From contig NZ_CP114040.1 of the NCBI RefSeq assembly GCF_026965555.1, positions 6,014,001 through 6,078,000 of the forward strand: a stretch of 64,000 bases of DNA, given 5' to 3'. Positions 7,583 to 16,878 of the stretch are shown one piece after another. How positions within the stretch are numbered: the stretch's first letter is position 1; every line of letters begins with the position of its first letter. The stretch is from Nannocystis punicea. GTDB lineage: Bacteria; Myxococcota_A; Polyangia; Nannocystales; Nannocystaceae. Position numbers and translations under genes: made by a program. The notes under the pieces were generated by a model, which saw only the letters and a program-made list of their open reading frames with translations, searched no databases and was not told where the DNA came from.

Positions 7583-9394
7583 TCAGGGCTCGCGGATCCA
7601 CGCGTCGTCGGTGCGGCCCGGCGCGAAGCCGAGGCGATCGAGGCGCGGCAGATCGTCGACGAACTGCACGCCCGTCAGCGTGCGCGACAGCAGCGTCACC
7701 GCCAGCGGCGCATGCAGCACGAGCGCCGGGCGCAGCTCGCCGAGGCGCGCCGCGATCGCCTGCTTCGCCCGATCGCGATCGACGCGGGTCGACGCCGAGC
7801 GATACGTGTCGATCGCCGCGTCGAGCGTCTGGTCGGCCACCCCGGTCAGGTTGTGCGCGCCGCGGCTGTGGAACCACGGGTACAGGTCGACGTCGGTGCC
7901 CGACGCCAGCCGCGCCAGCGCCACGCTGAACTTGCCGGCGCGCAGCAGGTTCGCCTGTACGTAAGGCCAGCTGGCCGTCACGCTCGGCGCCTGCACCCCG
8001 AGCTGCTTCCACGCGCCGCGCAGCGCCCTCGCCACGCCCGTCGCCAGGCCCGGGCTCGCGTCCCACGTCAACGGCAGCCGCAGCACCACGCCCTGACGTC
8101 GCCGCACCCCGCGCTCGTGGATCCACCCGAGCTCGTTCAGGATCGCGTCGGCGGCGGCGCGGCCGCTCGCGTCGGTCGCCACCGTCGGCGGCGCCATCAG
8201 CGGTCCGAGCCCGGCCTCGGCGTCGCGGCCCTCGGCCAGCGCCACCAGGTCGATCGGCGCCGGCGCGTGGAGATCGACCGGCGCGGTCACGGGCAGCCCG
8301 GGCAGACCGTAGACCTGCAGCGCCAGCTCGCCGCGCGGGGCCGCGAGATCGAGCGCCGCCCGCATCCGCGGCCCCGATTGCGGCCCTTCGCGCAGGTTAA
8401 AGAGGAGCAGGTCGAAGCGCGCGGGGCTGATCAGATACGCGCTGAAGCGGGCCGCCATCGCCGGCTTCGCCAGCTCCTTCGGCACGTGGATCGGCGCCAC
8501 CTCGGCGAGCACGTGGACCTCCGCGCGACGCAGGGCCGTCAGCGCCGCCGCGCCGTCGTCGATCGCCCGCAGCACGATCCGCCCGGCCAGCCCCGGCGCC
8601 TTGTGCGTGCGCTCGAGCATGAGGTGCACGTCGTCGCCGGCGACGAAGCGGAACGGCCCCGAGCCGATCGGCTGATCGGGCTGGGCCACACGCCCGCGCG
8701 GCACGATCTTGATCGCCGCGATCTTCTCGAGCGCCAGCGGGTCGTCGTGCTCGAACACCAGCCGCAGCCATCGTCCTGAGCTGTCCTTTGGGCCAGATGG
8801 CGGTCCGTCCGCCGGCATCGCCGCGCGCAGGCCGTCGAGGCCGTGCCGCTGGCGGAGCCCCTGCCCACGCGGCCCGAGCCACTGGTTCACGCTGAGCAGC
8901 GCGTCCTCGCGCGTCACCGGCGAGCCGTCGTGGAACTGCGCGCCCTCACGGAGGCGGCACACCACCCCGCGACCGGCCGGGTCGTGGTCGACCTCGCAGC
9001 GGTCGGCGAGCGCCATCTCGATCCAGGGGGCGTTGTCCCCCTGGCGCCGTACGAGGCCCTCGAACAGCAGGTCGTCGACCACGCGCTGGCCCCATGGGTC
9101 GAGCTCCGCGAACGGGTCCAGGCTGGCGGGCAGGCGGCGTACCGCGACGACCACCGTGTCCTCGGCGGAAGGCGAGATCACCGGGGTCTGCGGACGGACT
9201 TCGCTCGGACCCTCTGCGGGTGGGGCCTCGGCCGGTGGACTGCCGCAGGCGCCCGCGAGCGCGAGGCACGCCGCCGCCAGAGATCGCAGGAGGGCCTGCC
9301 TGCCCCACGCTCTCGGTCTTCGGCGGCGGACCGGGAGTGGGGCCGCCACCTGCGCGCGTGGGGCCAGGGCGTCGCTCGGCGATTGCACCCCCAC
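7583..9394 (-). CDS. ABC transporter substrate-binding lipoprotein, family 5 (oligopeptide-type)
   Basis: 603 aa. A long basic N-terminus leads to a lipobox (LALAGACGS) around residue 50, then an Ala/Pro/Glu linker. The mature domain carries SBP_bac_5 features: LDPFAELDPWGQRVVDDLLFEGL, a REGAQFHDGSPVTREDALLS segment, SGPFRFV and RMRAALDLA. It should bind peptides or similar solutes outside the inner membrane. No permease or ATPase is nearby, so it is an orphan receptor here. The first ATG (9394) places 30 residues before the hydrophobic core; a later start is possible. Confidence 0.82.
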   Translation of the reverse strand: MGVQSPSDALAPRAQVAAPLPVRRRRPRAWGRQALLRSLAAACLALAGACGSPPAEAPPAEGPSEVRPQTPVISPSAEDTVVVAVRRLPASLDPFAELDPWGQRVVDDLLFEGLVRRQGDNAPWIEMALADRCEVDHDPAGRGVVCRLREGAQFHDGSPVTREDALLSVNQWLGPRGQGLRQRHGLDGLRAAMPADGPPSGPKDSSGRWLRLVFEHDDPLALEKIAAIKIVPRGRVAQPDQPIGSGPFRFVAGDDVHLMLERTHKAPGLAGRIVLRAIDDGAAALTALRRAEVHVLAEVAPIHVPKELAKPAMAARFSAYLISPARFDLLLFNLREGPQSGPRMRAALDLAAPRGELALQVYGLPGLPVTAPVDLHAPAPIDLVALAEGRDAEAGLGPLMAPPTVATDASGRAAADAILNELGWIHERGVRRRQGVVLRLPLTWDASPGLATGVARALRGAWKQLGVQAPSVTASWPYVQANLLRAGKFSVALARLASGTDVDLYPWFHSRGAHNLTGVADQTLDAAIDTYRSASTRVDRDRAKQAIAARLGELRPALVLHAPLAVTLLSRTLTGVQFVDDLPRLDRLGFAPGRTDDAWIREP

Positions 9395-9497
9395 CGTCTA
9401 CCAAACGGCCCGAGCACTTGAAACTACGCGCGTGCGCGTGATACAGCCACAATCGTCGGTCTTCCCCCGCGGGAAGGCTCGGAGGACGACGCTCCCG

Positions 9498-10214
9498 ATG
9501 ATGCGCTCTGCTTCTACGCTCCTGATCACGACCGCACTCTGCATGGCTCCATGGGGCTGCGGAGGCGAGCCGGCCCCCAAGGTCAAAAAGTCCCAGGAGG
9601 ACGAGGGACCGTCGGCGGCGGACAACGTCAAGTTCGAACTCCCGCCGCCGCCCGACTTCGACGAGGGCAAGGTCGCCGAGAAGTGGGAGGACGGCGCCTG
9701 GTCGGTCTACGGCCTCCGCAAGGATCTCGAGGAGAACGTCAAGGTCGGCGACGCGGGCCAGGAGATCGAGCTCAAGGGCTTCGTCCAGGACATCTACGAG
9801 CCGCCGGTCTGCCCCGAGGGCGAGAAGTGCCCGCCCGGCAAGCAGCCGCACATCTGGATCACCGACAAGGCCGAAGAGAAGGGCAAGAAGCGGGCGATGA
9901 TGGTGGTCGGCTACCGCTTCACGATCCCCGACTACGACGCCAAGCGGTGGGAGAAGGTCCCTGACGTGGTGTTCGAGAAGGGCAAGCAGTACACCTTCAA
10001 GGGCAAGTTCAAGCGCTTCTCCGACCAGGGGTTCGCCGACGCCCGCGGCCTGCTCGACTTCACGTACTACAAGGCGATCGACCCGACCACCGGCACCGAG
10101 GGTTGGATCGCGCCGAAGGCTGCGGCCTGGCACCCGATCGAGCTGCTCCGCGTCGAGGAAGAGCAGCGCAAGCTGGTCGAGAAGGTCAACAAGGGCAACA
10201 AGAAGGGCAAGTGA
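9498..10214 (+). CDS. Putative lipoprotein, 238 aa, possible OB-fold
   Basis: Two adjacent ATGs (9498, 9501) precede a signal sequence ending MAPWGCGGE, a lipobox-like cysteine at about residue 23. After a charged linker (KVKKSQEDEG) comes a 190-residue domain rich in Lys and Asp. Its strands (VGDAGQEIELKGFVQDIYE, HIWITDKA, MMVVGYRFTIPD, YTFKGKFKRFS) are reminiscent of a small OB-fold. Function unknown. Its stop overlaps the region that provides the RBS for the next gene, so the two are likely co-transcribed. Confidence 0.6.
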   Translation: MMRSASTLLITTALCMAPWGCGGEPAPKVKKSQEDEGPSAADNVKFELPPPPDFDEGKVAEKWEDGAWSVYGLRKDLEENVKVGDAGQEIELKGFVQDIYEPPVCPEGEKCPPGKQPHIWITDKAEEKGKKRAMMVVGYRFTIPDYDAKRWEKVPDVVFEKGKQYTFKGKFKRFSDQGFADARGLLDFTYYKAIDPTTGTEGWIAPKAAAWHPIELLRVEEEQRKLVEKVNKGNKKGK

Positions 10215-10222
10215 GGCACGCC

Positions 10223-10654
10223 GTGCACAAGATCTTCCTGGGCTCGCTCTTCAGCTTCACCCTCGCCTTCTCGCTCGGCGCCTGTACGGCCCCCGAGATC
10301 GACTCTTGCGAGAACTTCCGGGAGACACGCAGCACCTGCGACGGCAACAACTCGTTCAGGTACGAGCCGGTCAATTACGACCTCTGCAACAACGTCGATC
10401 CGGAGTGCAAGGAGTTCTACGACTGCGCCGCTGCGCTGTCGTGCGTGCCCGACGGCAACTTCACCTGGCTCCTCGGCGTGGAGAAGGTCGACGCGAAGGT
10501 CGGTGGCCAGGCCTGCGTGCCGCGCAGCGTCGATCCCGAGTGCGGCAAGAAGTGCTGCCCGATCGAGAACTACCGCACCCTGTGTCCGCAGCCCGAGGAC
10601 AAGGAGTGCACCGACGACGACCTCCGGATCCCCGAAGAGGAAGAGGACGAGTAG
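10223..10654 (+). CDS. Cys-rich lipoprotein, paralogue A, 143 aa
   Basis: The GTG start at 10223 (MHKIFLGSLFSFTLAFSLGAC) matches the paralogue at 10859; an upstream in-frame GTG at 10211 overlaps the previous stop. Lipobox LGAC. The mature part has repeated cysteines in a pattern shared with the paralogue (SCENFRETRSTCDG, LCNNVDPECKEFYDCA) and an extra CGKKCCPIENYRTLCPQ segment, ending in an acidic tail. Probably disulphide-stabilised and outer-membrane attached. Tandem copy with 10859-11182. Confidence 0.7.
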   Translation: MHKIFLGSLFSFTLAFSLGACTAPEIDSCENFRETRSTCDGNNSFRYEPVNYDLCNNVDPECKEFYDCAAALSCVPDGNFTWLLGVEKVDAKVGGQACVPRSVDPECGKKCCPIENYRTLCPQPEDKECTDDDLRIPEEEEDE

Positions 10655-10858
10655 TCCGCTGCGTCGCGCGTGAGGGCGGCCCCGGCTCCGAGCTGCGGCC
10701 GCCCTTTCGTTTTGGGTCGCCGCACGATCGCGGCTCGTCGACCACGCGACGAGGACGAGCGCCCGCGGCCTGCTCGACTTCACCCCTCCCGTCGCGGCGG
10801 TTGCTCCGCGGCAGCGAGACGTGCAACGCTCGCACGGACCGGTCCAGAGAGGCTCACC

Positions 10859-11182
10859 GTGCACAAGTTCTTCCTCGTCACCGCGTTCGCGTTCGCCGCT
10901 GCCTTCACCCTCGGAGCCTGCACTACGCCCGAGGTGGAGTCGTGCGAGCAGTTCAAGGAGGCACGCGCCACGTGCGACGCCAAGAACGGCAGCGACACGA
11001 GCTCGGAGGACAAGGACGCCAACCTCTGCGACAACGTCGACGCCGAGTGCAAGGAGTTCTACGACTGCGCCCGGCAGCAGGAGTGCGTCGAGGTCGGCGG
11101 CGTGTTCCGCCTCGACTACGCCAAGATCTGCACCATGCCCGAGGGCAAGGAGTGCACCGAGATCGCCGCCTCGAGCGAGTGA
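10859..11182 (+). CDS. Cys-rich lipoprotein, paralogue B, 107 aa
   Basis: GTG start with AGAGAGG upstream. The signal and lipobox MHKFFLVTAFAFAAAFTLGAC is followed by SCEQFKEARATCDAKNG and CDNVDAECKEFYDCARQQEC, paralleling paralogue A. It lacks A's middle CGKKCC block. The preceding 200 bases contain a 24-base exact copy (10760-10783) of sequence from inside the 238-aa lipoprotein gene (10040-10063). This suggests a segmental duplication that created this gene and left a decayed remnant of its neighbour. Confidence 0.68.
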   Translation: MHKFFLVTAFAFAAAFTLGACTTPEVESCEQFKEARATCDAKNGSDTSSEDKDANLCDNVDAECKEFYDCARQQECVEVGGVFRLDYAKICTMPEGKECTEIAASSE

Positions 11183-11305
11183 CGTCACCGGGCGAGCCGT
11201 GAGCCGGACGCGCGACCTCGGTGCTGCGAGTGACGCGAGCGTCCATCGGTCGTGGCCCCGGCGCTACGCGAGGCACGCGCGCTCGACTCGCAGCCACGCT
11301 GCAGC

Positions 11306-13366
11306 TCAGCGGCGCGTCGCGGCCTCGGACGCGTAGTACCAGTCGGCCCCGCGCAGGCGCACCCATGCCGGCTTCTCCTCGATGGTCGGGCCGACGTCGA
11401 GCGTCACCGTCGCCGCTCCGGGCCGGAGGATCTTCGCCGTCGTCGGCTCCCCGCGGGGTTCGCCCTGCCTCAGGCCCACCGCGCGGAACTCCTCCCAGCC
11501 CGTCAGCTCCGCCAGCAACGCCGGGTCGCCGGAGGTCGTCCACGTCGCCTCCTCGATCGCCTCGCGCGTCGCCGTCGCCGAACGTGTCCCCGAGGACAGC
11601 TCGATGCGCCGCGCCTGACCGAGCCAGAAGCGCAGCGGATCCGTGTAGAGCAGGTCGTCGGCCAGCGCCGCGCAGGTCGACTTCGGCAGCAGCGCCGCCC
11701 GCGGCTGGTTCGGCACGTGGCCCACGCAGTCCGGGTGCAGCTCCAGCGCCGCCGCCTCGCTGCCGGTCCGCTCGACGCGGATCGTCCGCAGCGGCGCCGT
11801 CACCGGCCGATCGGTCCACGCCTCGGCGCGAGCCGCCTGCAAGGCCGCCAGCATCGCCTCGAGCCGGACCTCGTCGAGGGCCGCGGCGCCGTCGGGGTGC
11901 ACCGGCGCGTCGAGGCGCCAGACCCCGAGGTCGAGGCGCACGCTCTGGCGCACCCCGTCGCTCCCCCGGCCCGGCAGGATCTCGAGCTCGCGCACCTCGC
12001 CTGTCCCGAAGGACAGCAGCCGGCGCTCCGCGAACGTCTCGCGGGTGAACGCCAGCGCCAGCGGCTCCTCGCGGGCGACCACCAGCGGCGGCCCCTCGTC
12101 GCGGCGGCACGCCAGCGGCACCCCGTCGGCCGGCCCGCAGCGCAGGCGCAGCCGCTGGCTGCTGTCGGACTCGATCGTCAGGTCGACCTCCGAGCGGAAG
12201 CCCACGAGCGGACGGGCCGGCAGCTCGACCGGCGCCTGCTGCAAGCTCGTCCACCAGCGGAACACCTCCGGCTCGGCGACCTCGTGCAGCGCCCCATCCT
12301 GCTCGACCACCCAGCCGCCGCCCAGGCGTCGCAGTCGCCGGCTCTCCGGCGCCTCCATCTGCACCGCCAGCACCCGCCCGTAGGCGTAGGGCGCCAGCTG
12401 CGGCTCGATCAGCCCGCCGTCGGGGTCGTCGATCGGCCACGGCGCGTCCACCTCCGCCGCCACGCAGCCGCGCGTCCCCGCCCCGCGATCGACCACCACT
12501 CGCCCCGGCTCGCCCGGGCACGGCGGCCCCAGCCGGACCTCCCAGCGCCTGCCCGATCGGTCCTGTACTTCCAGCCATGGCGAAACGGGCAGCTCGTTCG
12601 CCTCCGCCGGCGCCGGCTCGAACTCCGCCGCGACGATGCGATCGAGGCGCAGCGCCACCGCCGGCTCCGCCAGGATCTGCGGCGTCGCCCCTGCCACCAC
12701 ACGCCACAGAGCATCCGCCCCGCGGGCCAGCTCGAGCGGCCCCACGCGCACCGCCGCCGCCTCGCTGGCCTCGATCGGCACCAGCCGCCGCGACAGCCAC
12801 GCCGAGGCCGGCTGGGCCAGCGCCGCCGCCAGCTCCGGCTCGACCACCCAGGCGCCCGCGCCCGCGATCGTCCCGTAGTCCCCGACCCCGTCGCTGGCCG
12901 TCCCGTGGAGCGTCACCGCCTGGCGCCGGCCGTCGACCTCGACCGCGATCTCGCCGCGCGCCGGCCCCAGCGCGCTGTCCTCGGCCACCGCCCGCAGCGT
13001 CGTCGCCATCCGCAGCGAGCTCCACAGCCCGGTCAGCCCCTCCGCGTCGGCCGGGCCGAGCGGCCGTTCGCCGACCAGCACCAGGTGCTGCGCGTTGTCC
13101 CCGGGCGTGAGGATCACCGGCGGCTGCCCGGCCTGCGCGAGCGTGATCGTCGCCCGCTCGAGCTGCGCCTCGCCCAGCTCGGGGAACACCCGCCGGGCCG
13201 CCGACTGCGCGCTGTAGACCATCGGCGCCGCCGGCCCGCCGGCCCACGGGTCGAAGCGGAGCAGCGCCGCGCTGGCGATCGCCGCCGCCGCCAGCGCCAG
13301 CGTCAGCGGCCGCGGGCGCCAGCCGGCTGCCCGAGAGAACATGTCCTTCACAACATGTCCCGTCAT
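11306..13366 (-). CDS. DUF4340 membrane-anchored protein of a Gld-type ABC locus
   Basis: Starts MTGHVVKDMF at the ATG ending at 13366, which lies inside a 14-bp palindrome unit; a five-codon longer start (13381) exists. One membrane segment (LTLALAAAAIASAALLRF) leads into a long extracytoplasmic region of beta-rich repeats typical of DUF4340 (HLVLVGERPLGPADAEGLTGLWSSL and similar). The partner order ATPase, GldF-GldG fusion, DUF4340 is the familiar layout of gliding-type ABC systems. Its substrate is unknown. About 686 aa. Confidence 0.8.
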   Translation of the reverse strand: MTGHVVKDMFSRAAGWRPRPLTLALAAAAIASAALLRFDPWAGGPAAPMVYSAQSAARRVFPELGEAQLERATITLAQAGQPPVILTPGDNAQHLVLVGERPLGPADAEGLTGLWSSLRMATTLRAVAEDSALGPARGEIAVEVDGRRQAVTLHGTASDGVGDYGTIAGAGAWVVEPELAAALAQPASAWLSRRLVPIEASEAAAVRVGPLELARGADALWRVVAGATPQILAEPAVALRLDRIVAAEFEPAPAEANELPVSPWLEVQDRSGRRWEVRLGPPCPGEPGRVVVDRGAGTRGCVAAEVDAPWPIDDPDGGLIEPQLAPYAYGRVLAVQMEAPESRRLRRLGGGWVVEQDGALHEVAEPEVFRWWTSLQQAPVELPARPLVGFRSEVDLTIESDSSQRLRLRCGPADGVPLACRRDEGPPLVVAREEPLALAFTRETFAERRLLSFGTGEVRELEILPGRGSDGVRQSVRLDLGVWRLDAPVHPDGAAALDEVRLEAMLAALQAARAEAWTDRPVTAPLRTIRVERTGSEAAALELHPDCVGHVPNQPRAALLPKSTCAALADDLLYTDPLRFWLGQARRIELSSGTRSATATREAIEEATWTTSGDPALLAELTGWEEFRAVGLRQGEPRGEPTTAKILRPGAATVTLDVGPTIEEKPAWVRLRGADWYYASEAATRR

Positions 13367-13444
13367 ACGCCTTGCCTCCACGGCCTCACCAGCGCCGACG
13401 AAGATGTCTGAGCGGACATGTCCCTCATGACATGTCCCATCATA
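13340..13444. repeat. Two 14-bp CATG arrays flanking a decayed copy of the gldFG 3' end
   Basis: Units start at 13340, 13354, then 13403, 13417 and 13431. The second array overlaps the stop codon of the GldF-GldG gene and the first overlaps the start codon of the DUF4340 gene. The 35 bases after each array resemble each other, so the element plus the last bases of gldFG appear to be tandemly duplicated with a 77-base period. Confidence 0.7.
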
Positions 13445-15653
13445 CCCGCCGCCTCCACAGCACCCACAGCCCGAGCGCCGCCCCGAAGCCCGGCAGGCCG
13501 ACCAGACACATCCACACCATCTGCGCCAGTTGGTCCTCCTGCAGCACCAGCTTGACGTGCTCGCGCGGGCGCGGCCGCAGCCCGAGCAGCGCGTCGCGCT
13601 CGCTGAGCCAGCCGACGGCGTTGAGCAGGAAGTCGCGGCCGCGGTCGTAGACCACGTCTTCGCGGAGCAGCGCGTTGAGGGCGAAGTCGGCCGAGCCGAC
13701 CACGATCATGCGCGACCCGCCGAGCTCCGCCGCCGCAGCGATCGGCACCGGCCCCTCGCGGTCGACCGCGGGGTCGAAGCGGGGCGCCTCGCCGCGGGTG
13801 AACGCCAGGATGTCCGCCTCGGCCCAGCCGCGCTCGCTCGTCTGGATCAGCGTCGTCGCCGGCGGCTCCACCGTCAGCTCGCGCACCTGCAGCAGCGAGA
13901 TCGGCTGTCCGACCAGCCGCGCAGTGGCAGGGTGGTCGCCCCACCCGTCCTGCAGCGTGAACGCCAGGAACGGCGTCGCCCCGGCCATCGGCGACGGATC
14001 GACCACCACCCGCTCGCCGAAGCGGATCCCCCGCCGCGCAGTCAGCTCCTCGAGCCCGTTGGGCGCCAGGCCGCTGGCCCCGCGCAGGATCACCGCCCCG
14101 GCCAGCAGCAACACGTCGCCGCCGCCGGCCACGAAGCGCTCGACCTCCTTCACGTGCTCCGGCGGCAGCGGCCCCTGCGGCCCGCCGACCAGCAGCACGT
14201 CGCAGCCTGCGAGCCCCTCCGGCCCCGACAGGTCGGCGATCCGCACCGTCAGCCCCGCGTCGGTCAGCAGGTCGCGCAGGTGCGCGTAGCCGCTGTACGG
14301 CTCGAGGCTGTCGAGCGCCGGCTCACCGTGCCCCTGGGTCGCGCACACCACCACGCGGCGCGCGTCGGTCACCGCCAGGAACTTGCCGAGCAGCGCCTCC
14401 TCGCCGCGGAACTCCTTCACCCGCGGCCCCGTCACCTGTACGTCGGGACCTGTCGCGAAGGACACCAGGTCGGACGGCAGCAGGTGCGCCTTGCGCAGCC
14501 CTGCCCCCTGGCCCGAGCGGATCAGCACCACCCCGTCGGCCAGCTCGCGCCCGGTCAGCGCGTAGTCGCCGATCGCCGCGCTCGCCTCCTGGTGATCGCG
14601 GTCGGGGTCGACGAAGCGCACCCGCAGGTTGGGCGCCGCCGACGTCATGCGGGCCAGCACCTCGCGCAGCTCCGACTGCAGCGGGTTCGGCCGGCCGCCG
14701 CCGATCGTCGACGGCACGATCACGGTCACCTCGACCGCCGCCGGCAGCCCCGCCAGCACCTCGCGCGCGCGCTCGCTGAGCGAGTACACGTGGCCGCCGG
14801 TCCAGTCGCCGCGCTCCGCGTGTCGGCTCGCCAGCGTCGCCGCGTTCGCCAGGGTGAACGCGGCCAGCGCCACCTGCAGCCCGTGCTCGAAGCGGCGGCG
14901 CGGGCTGACCGCCACCACCGCCGTCAGCAGCAGCGCCGTCGTCACCGCGACGTGCAGGTACACCCAGCGCGGGTCGACGATCCCCTGCGCCAGCTCCTGC
15001 ATCATCGTCAGCAGGCTGGTCGCCTGGATCGCCTGGCTCGCCGCCTCGGACTGCACCTGTCCTTCGAGCAAGCCGCTCATCACCGCGATCGTGCACACCA
15101 CGAACGTCATCACCGCGGCGGCCAGCTGGCTGCGGGCGATCGCGCTGGCCACCAGCCCGACGGCCAGGAAGCTCGCGCCGACCAGCCCGACCCCCAGGTA
15201 CCCGGCCAGCACCGGCCCGACCTCCGGCCGCGCCCCCGCGCCCATCAGCAGCACGTAGAACGCCGCCGTCGGCAGCCACAGCGCCGCGTAGAACGCGTAG
15301 GCCCCGGCGAACTTGCCGGCGATCAGCTGCCCCGGGGACAGCGGCGCCGTCAGCAGCGCCTCGAGCGTCCCGAGCCGCCGCTCCTCCGCCACCAGGCGCA
15401 TGCTCAGCGCCGCGCAGATGAAGATCACCGGCAACCAGAACAGGAAGAAGCTGCCGCCGAAGTAGAACTGCATCACCGGCCCGGGCGCCGCCAGCGGGTC
15501 GTTGAGCACGCGCAGCAGCAGCGCGAAGTTGTAGCCCTGGTTGAGCAGGAACAGCGTCGCCACCAGGTACGCCAGTGGCGTCACGAACAGCGACAGCAGC
15601 TCCTTGCGGGCCACGTGCCAGGCCCCGCGCAGCCACCAGCCGAGCGCGCTCAC
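13440..15653 (-). CDS. Fused GldF-GldG-type ABC permease/accessory protein
   Basis: 737 aa, GTG start with AGGTGA upstream. Residues 1-235 form an ABC-2-type permease with about six membrane segments (RKELLSLFVTPLAYLVATLF, EERRLGTLEALLTAPLSPGQLIAGKF). After a hydrophobic stretch, residues 280-700 are a GldG-like extracytoplasmic domain (YSLSERAREVLAGLPAAVEVTVI; CDVLLVGGPQGPLPPEHVKEVERFV) ending in a membrane helix and WRRRV. Permease and GldG are separate genes in Bacteroidota; the fusion is an alternative architecture. It works with the ATPase at 15880. Confidence 0.85.
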   Translation of the reverse strand: MSALGWWLRGAWHVARKELLSLFVTPLAYLVATLFLLNQGYNFALLLRVLNDPLAAPGPVMQFYFGGSFFLFWLPVIFICAALSMRLVAEERRLGTLEALLTAPLSPGQLIAGKFAGAYAFYAALWLPTAAFYVLLMGAGARPEVGPVLAGYLGVGLVGASFLAVGLVASAIARSQLAAAVMTFVVCTIAVMSGLLEGQVQSEAASQAIQATSLLTMMQELAQGIVDPRWVYLHVAVTTALLLTAVVAVSPRRRFEHGLQVALAAFTLANAATLASRHAERGDWTGGHVYSLSERAREVLAGLPAAVEVTVIVPSTIGGGRPNPLQSELREVLARMTSAAPNLRVRFVDPDRDHQEASAAIGDYALTGRELADGVVLIRSGQGAGLRKAHLLPSDLVSFATGPDVQVTGPRVKEFRGEEALLGKFLAVTDARRVVVCATQGHGEPALDSLEPYSGYAHLRDLLTDAGLTVRIADLSGPEGLAGCDVLLVGGPQGPLPPEHVKEVERFVAGGGDVLLLAGAVILRGASGLAPNGLEELTARRGIRFGERVVVDPSPMAGATPFLAFTLQDGWGDHPATARLVGQPISLLQVRELTVEPPATTLIQTSERGWAEADILAFTRGEAPRFDPAVDREGPVPIAAAAELGGSRMIVVGSADFALNALLREDVVYDRGRDFLLNAVGWLSERDALLGLRPRPREHVKLVLQEDQLAQMVWMCLVGLPGFGAALGLWVLWRRRV

Positions 15654-15673
15654 CGTTCACCTCGCCGTTCGCA

Positions 15674-15879
15674 CATGTCCGCAAGGACAGGCACGCACCG
15701 CGCCGCCCTGCGCCGTGCGGACCTCGCGGCCACCCCGCGGGTCGCGCTCCGCCTCGCCCGTCGGCGCCCGGCACAACCTTCCCGTTTGGACATGTCGCCA
15801 AGGACAGTCGCTTCCAGCTCGCCCGCCGCAGCCATGCGCTCTGCGGACCTCGCTGCCGCCGCTTTGGAGCCCGTCGCGC
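15674..15879. repeat. Duplicated 14-bp module plus decayed copy of the ATPase gene 3' end
   Basis: Modules at 15674 and 15791 (117 bases apart) are each followed by related GC-rich sequence that resembles the last codons and downstream flank of the ATPase gene, for example TGCGGACCTCG and CTCGCCC. No gene is seen in this 226-base interval. Confidence 0.55.
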
Positions 15880-16878
15880 TCACGCCCCACCTCGCCCCTC
15901 GGCCTCCGGCGCCGCCTCGCCGCTCGTCAGGCGGTAGAACCGCTCCTCGAGGCTGCGGCGTCCGATCTCGAGCCGCACCGGCGGCACCCCGGCCTGCAGG
16001 CTCGCGCGGCCGAGCGCGGCCGCCAGCGCCTCGGCCTCGCCCACGTCGGCGCAGCGGACCCGCGCGCGCGAACCGGCGCCGTCGGCCACCGGCCCCTCGA
16101 CCTGCGGCCCGCCGGCGCCCGCCAGCGCAAGCACCTCTGCCGCGCGCTCGGGCGGCCCGTCCCAGCGCGCGTGCACCTCGCTCGCGCGCAGCGCCTCGGC
16201 CACCGACTCGTCGGCTACGCAGCGGCCCTGCGCCAGCACGATCACCCGGTCGCACAGCGCCTCGACCTCCGCCAGGATGTGCGACGAGAAGATCAGCGTC
16301 TGCCCGCCGCCGAGCGACTTCAGCATCGCCCGGATCTCGAGCACCTGGTTGGGGTCGAGGCCGACCGTCGGCTCGTCGAGCACCACCAGCGGCGGCGCCC
16401 CGAGCAGCGCGTCGGCGATCCCGACCCGCTGGCGGTAGCCGCGGGACAGGTGGGCGATCGGCCGCTCGAGCATCTCCGTCAGGCCCGTCTGTTCGGCCAC
16501 TCGCCGGATCTCCGCCGGCCGCGCCCGCCGCGGCACGCGCTTGATCGCCGCGCGAAAGTCCAAATGTTCGCGGACTCGCAGCTCCACGTAGAGCGGCACC
16601 TGCTCGGGCAGGTAGCCGACCTGCTCGCGCACCTGCAGCGACTGCGACGCCGCGTCGAGCCCGGCCACCGCCACCTTCGTCTCCGGGCCCGCCTGGACCG
16701 GCAAGAACCCGCACACGATCCGCATCAGCGTCGACTTCCCGGCCCCGTTCGGACCCAGGAGCCCCACGCGCTGGCCCGGCGCCACGCGAAACGACACGTC
16801 ACGCAGCGCCGGCGTGGGCGCCCCCGGATAGCGGTGCGACAGGTGGTCGACCGCGAGCGACGCCGGCGCCCGACTCAT
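15880..16878 (-). CDS. Gld-type ABC transporter ATPase
   Basis: 332 aa. Walker A GPNGAGKST, Q-loop region YLPEQVPLY, signature LSRGYRQRVG, Walker B LVVLDEPTVGLDP and switch His in IFSSHILAE are all present, so it should be active. The C-terminal 100 residues are the extra domain usual in this exporter ATPase class. Its ATG overlaps the stop of the TPR lipoprotein by 4 bases. It energises the adjacent GldF-GldG permease. Confidence 0.9.
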   Translation of the reverse strand: MSRAPASLAVDHLSHRYPGAPTPALRDVSFRVAPGQRVGLLGPNGAGKSTLMRIVCGFLPVQAGPETKVAVAGLDAASQSLQVREQVGYLPEQVPLYVELRVREHLDFRAAIKRVPRRARPAEIRRVAEQTGLTEMLERPIAHLSRGYRQRVGIADALLGAPPLVVLDEPTVGLDPNQVLEIRAMLKSLGGGQTLIFSSHILAEVEALCDRVIVLAQGRCVADESVAEALRASEVHARWDGPPERAAEVLALAGAGGPQVEGPVADGAGSRARVRCADVGEAEALAAALGRASLQAGVPPVRLEIGRRSLEERFYRLTSGEAAPEAEGRGGA

